DNA of 64,000 nucleotides, from assembly GCF_000092045.1 (NCBI RefSeq), contig NC_007762.1, positions 130,230-194,229 of the forward strand, written 5' to 3'. Positions within the stretch are counted from its first letter, which is position 1; each line of letters opens with the position of its first letter. Shown in pieces: positions 62,789-64,000 of this stretch. This DNA comes from Rhizobium etli CFN 42 (lineage in GTDB: Bacteria > Pseudomonadota > Alphaproteobacteria > Rhizobiales > Rhizobiaceae). Made by a program: the position numbers and the translations under genes. Under the pieces are notes generated by a model. It was not told the DNA's origin. It did not search any database and saw nothing but the letters and a program-made list of their open reading frames with translations.

Positions 62789-64000
62789 ATGCAGACTGAA
62801 CATATAGCGACGCCCTTTGGGCGGCGGCCGATGACGCTTGCCTTGGTGAAGACCCAATTCGAGTCCGCAGGCATCAAAAAGGGCAAATCGGCCGATAAGT
62901 GGAAGATCTACCGTGACGCCTGTGACGCGCGTTCCCTTCTCGGGCTGCGCGATCGGGCGCTCGCAGTACTCAATGCACTTCTGTCGTTCTATCCTGAAAC
63001 CGATCTGATCGAGAGCGCCAACCTCATCGTGTTTCCATCGAACGCGCAGCTATCTGCCCGTGCCAACGGCATCGCCGGCACGACGCTTCGGGAGAATCTG
63101 GCGCTTCTCGTCCAGGCTGGTTTGATCCATCGGAACGATAGTCCGAACGGCAAGCGCTATGCCCGAAAGGGTCGAGACGGGTCTATTGAAACCGCTTACG
63201 GCTTCAACCTAGCGCCGCTGCTCGCTCGATCCGAAGAACTGGCGCTCATGGCTCATCAAGTTGCTGAAGAAAACCGACGCTTGAAGGTGATCAAGGAGAA
63301 GATCACCATCGCGCGCCGGGATATACGAAAGCTCATTTCCGCCGCGATCGAGGAGGGCGCTTCGGGCGACTGGCAGAGCATTGAGGACGGTTTTGTTGCT
63401 ATGATTAGCAGTCTTCGAACCGCGAAGACGCCCACAGCCCTTGGGGAGATCCTCGAAGAACTGACACTGTTGCGAGAAGGCATTGTCAACTTGTTGGAAG
63501 ATCAGCTTATTTCGCAAGAATCCGACGCCAATGCTGACGAAATCCGTCAGCACATACAGAATTCAAATACTGACTCCATTAATGAACTTGAACCTAGCTC
63601 TGGAAACGAGCTGGGCGGGAAGCCGAGCCAAGGGCCGAAGCTTCATGCAGAGCCGATAAGGACATTTCCACTTGGTATGGTCGCTCGGGCGTGCCCGCAG
63701 ATATCGGATTACGCCCCCGGCGGGCGAATTGAGCATTGGCGCGATTTAATGGCCGCCGCTGTCGTGGTTCGTTCCATGCTTGGAGTTTCGCCGTCGGCAT
63801 ATCAGGACGCTTGCGAGCTCATGGGGCCGGAAAATGCCGCCGTCGCAATAGCGTGCATTCTGGAACGAGCCGGACATATAAACTCGGCCGGTGGATATCT
63901 ACGCGATCTGACCGCGCGAACGCGAAGGGGCGAGTTTAGCCTTGGCCCGATGTTGATGGCCCTTATGCGGTCCGGCGGCAGAAATCTGAGGTCGGCGTAG
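62789..64000 (+). CDS. repC: RepC, replication initiator
   Basis: A 403-residue initiator: MQTEHIATPFGRRPMTLALV, the winged-helix region VFPSNAQLSARANGIAGTTL (DNA binding), the conserved RYARKGRDGSIETAYGFNLA and LLARSEELALMAHQVAEENR, an acidic variable region (residues about 235-290), and the C-terminal PQISDYAPGGRIEHWRDLMA. The plasmid origin is usually inside repC. A relatively A/T-rich stretch near 63545-63600 would suit. AAAGGTAGAGG precedes the ATG. The stop ends the window. Confidence 0.96.
   Translation: MQTEHIATPFGRRPMTLALVKTQFESAGIKKGKSADKWKIYRDACDARSLLGLRDRALAVLNALLSFYPETDLIESANLIVFPSNAQLSARANGIAGTTLRENLALLVQAGLIHRNDSPNGKRYARKGRDGSIETAYGFNLAPLLARSEELALMAHQVAEENRRLKVIKEKITIARRDIRKLISAAIEEGASGDWQSIEDGFVAMISSLRTAKTPTALGEILEELTLLREGIVNLLEDQLISQESDANADEIRQHIQNSNTDSINELEPSSGNELGGKPSQGPKLHAEPIRTFPLGMVARACPQISDYAPGGRIEHWRDLMAAAVVVRSMLGVSPSAYQDACELMGPENAAVAIACILERAGHINSAGGYLRDLTARTRRGEFSLGPMLMALMRSGGRNLRSA

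Noticed and set aside
1..64000. CRISPR arrays, tRNA or rRNA genes
   Set aside because: No regularly spaced direct repeats, cloverleaf-like segments or rRNA signatures were seen on reading both strands. A dedicated scan was not possible.

Overview
The window looks like part of a repABC-type conjugative megaplasmid from an alphaproteobacterium of the Rhizobiales (Rhizobium, Sinorhizobium, Agrobacterium or Mesorhizobium-like). The support is a complete repABC replication/partition operon at the right end, a TraI/TraR/TraM quorum-sensing circuit, the trb mating-pair operon, tra genes arranged around an oriT with an RSF1010-like nick region, and many GC-rich rhizobial plasmid families (DUF736, DUF1419, DUF7007, ArdC). 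No host chromosomal gene, rRNA, tRNA or CRISPR array was seen.

Positions 1-19,600 are a graveyard of insertion sequences and broken genes. The clearest structure is a nested set at 1067-6597. An IS3-family element with 4-bp target duplications (GAGA) was interrupted twice inside its orfB, once by an IS110-family element (4088-5725) and once by a two-gene large-serine-recombinase element (1265-3880). Removing both restores a 310-codon frame exactly. After it come an IS21 fragment, a decayed virB1-virB2-virB3 block joined to a fragment of a formylglycine-generating-enzyme-like gene, a frameshifted TPR/regulatory protein, a decayed DUF1403-scpB-integrase trio, IS256 pieces, an intact ricin-type lectin gene, and an ISNCY element (15896-19113) carrying a second IS110 element.

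Positions 19,628-36,438 hold plus-strand plasmid genes, with one short exception. They encode a TOPRIM protein, DUF1419, a 1699-residue methyltransferase-helicase, a ParB-like protein, small unknowns, an ArdC antirestriction protein and DUF736. Several are preceded by structured leaders with inverted repeats, two of which are clearly related in sequence. From the inferred nick orientation at oriT (about 40,385), this block should enter a recipient first, with the transferred strand as template for these genes. It is therefore a good candidate for a leading region devoted to anti-defence and establishment.

Positions 36,472-46,151 hold WGR and nuclease genes, then traG-traD-traC (leftward), oriT, and traA-traF-traB-traH (rightward). 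Positions 46,169-49,622 are regulatory: a DUF5615/DUF433 toxin-antitoxin pair with a palindromic operator, an XRE repressor, TraM facing TraR, and a second LuxR-type regulator (BisR-like). Positions 49,741-59,902 are the leftward traI-trbBCDEJKLFGHI operon. Positions 60,258-64,000 are repA, a 35-codon linking frame that contains a parS palindrome, repB, a counter-transcribed RNA on the opposite strand, and repC, whose stop codon ends the window.
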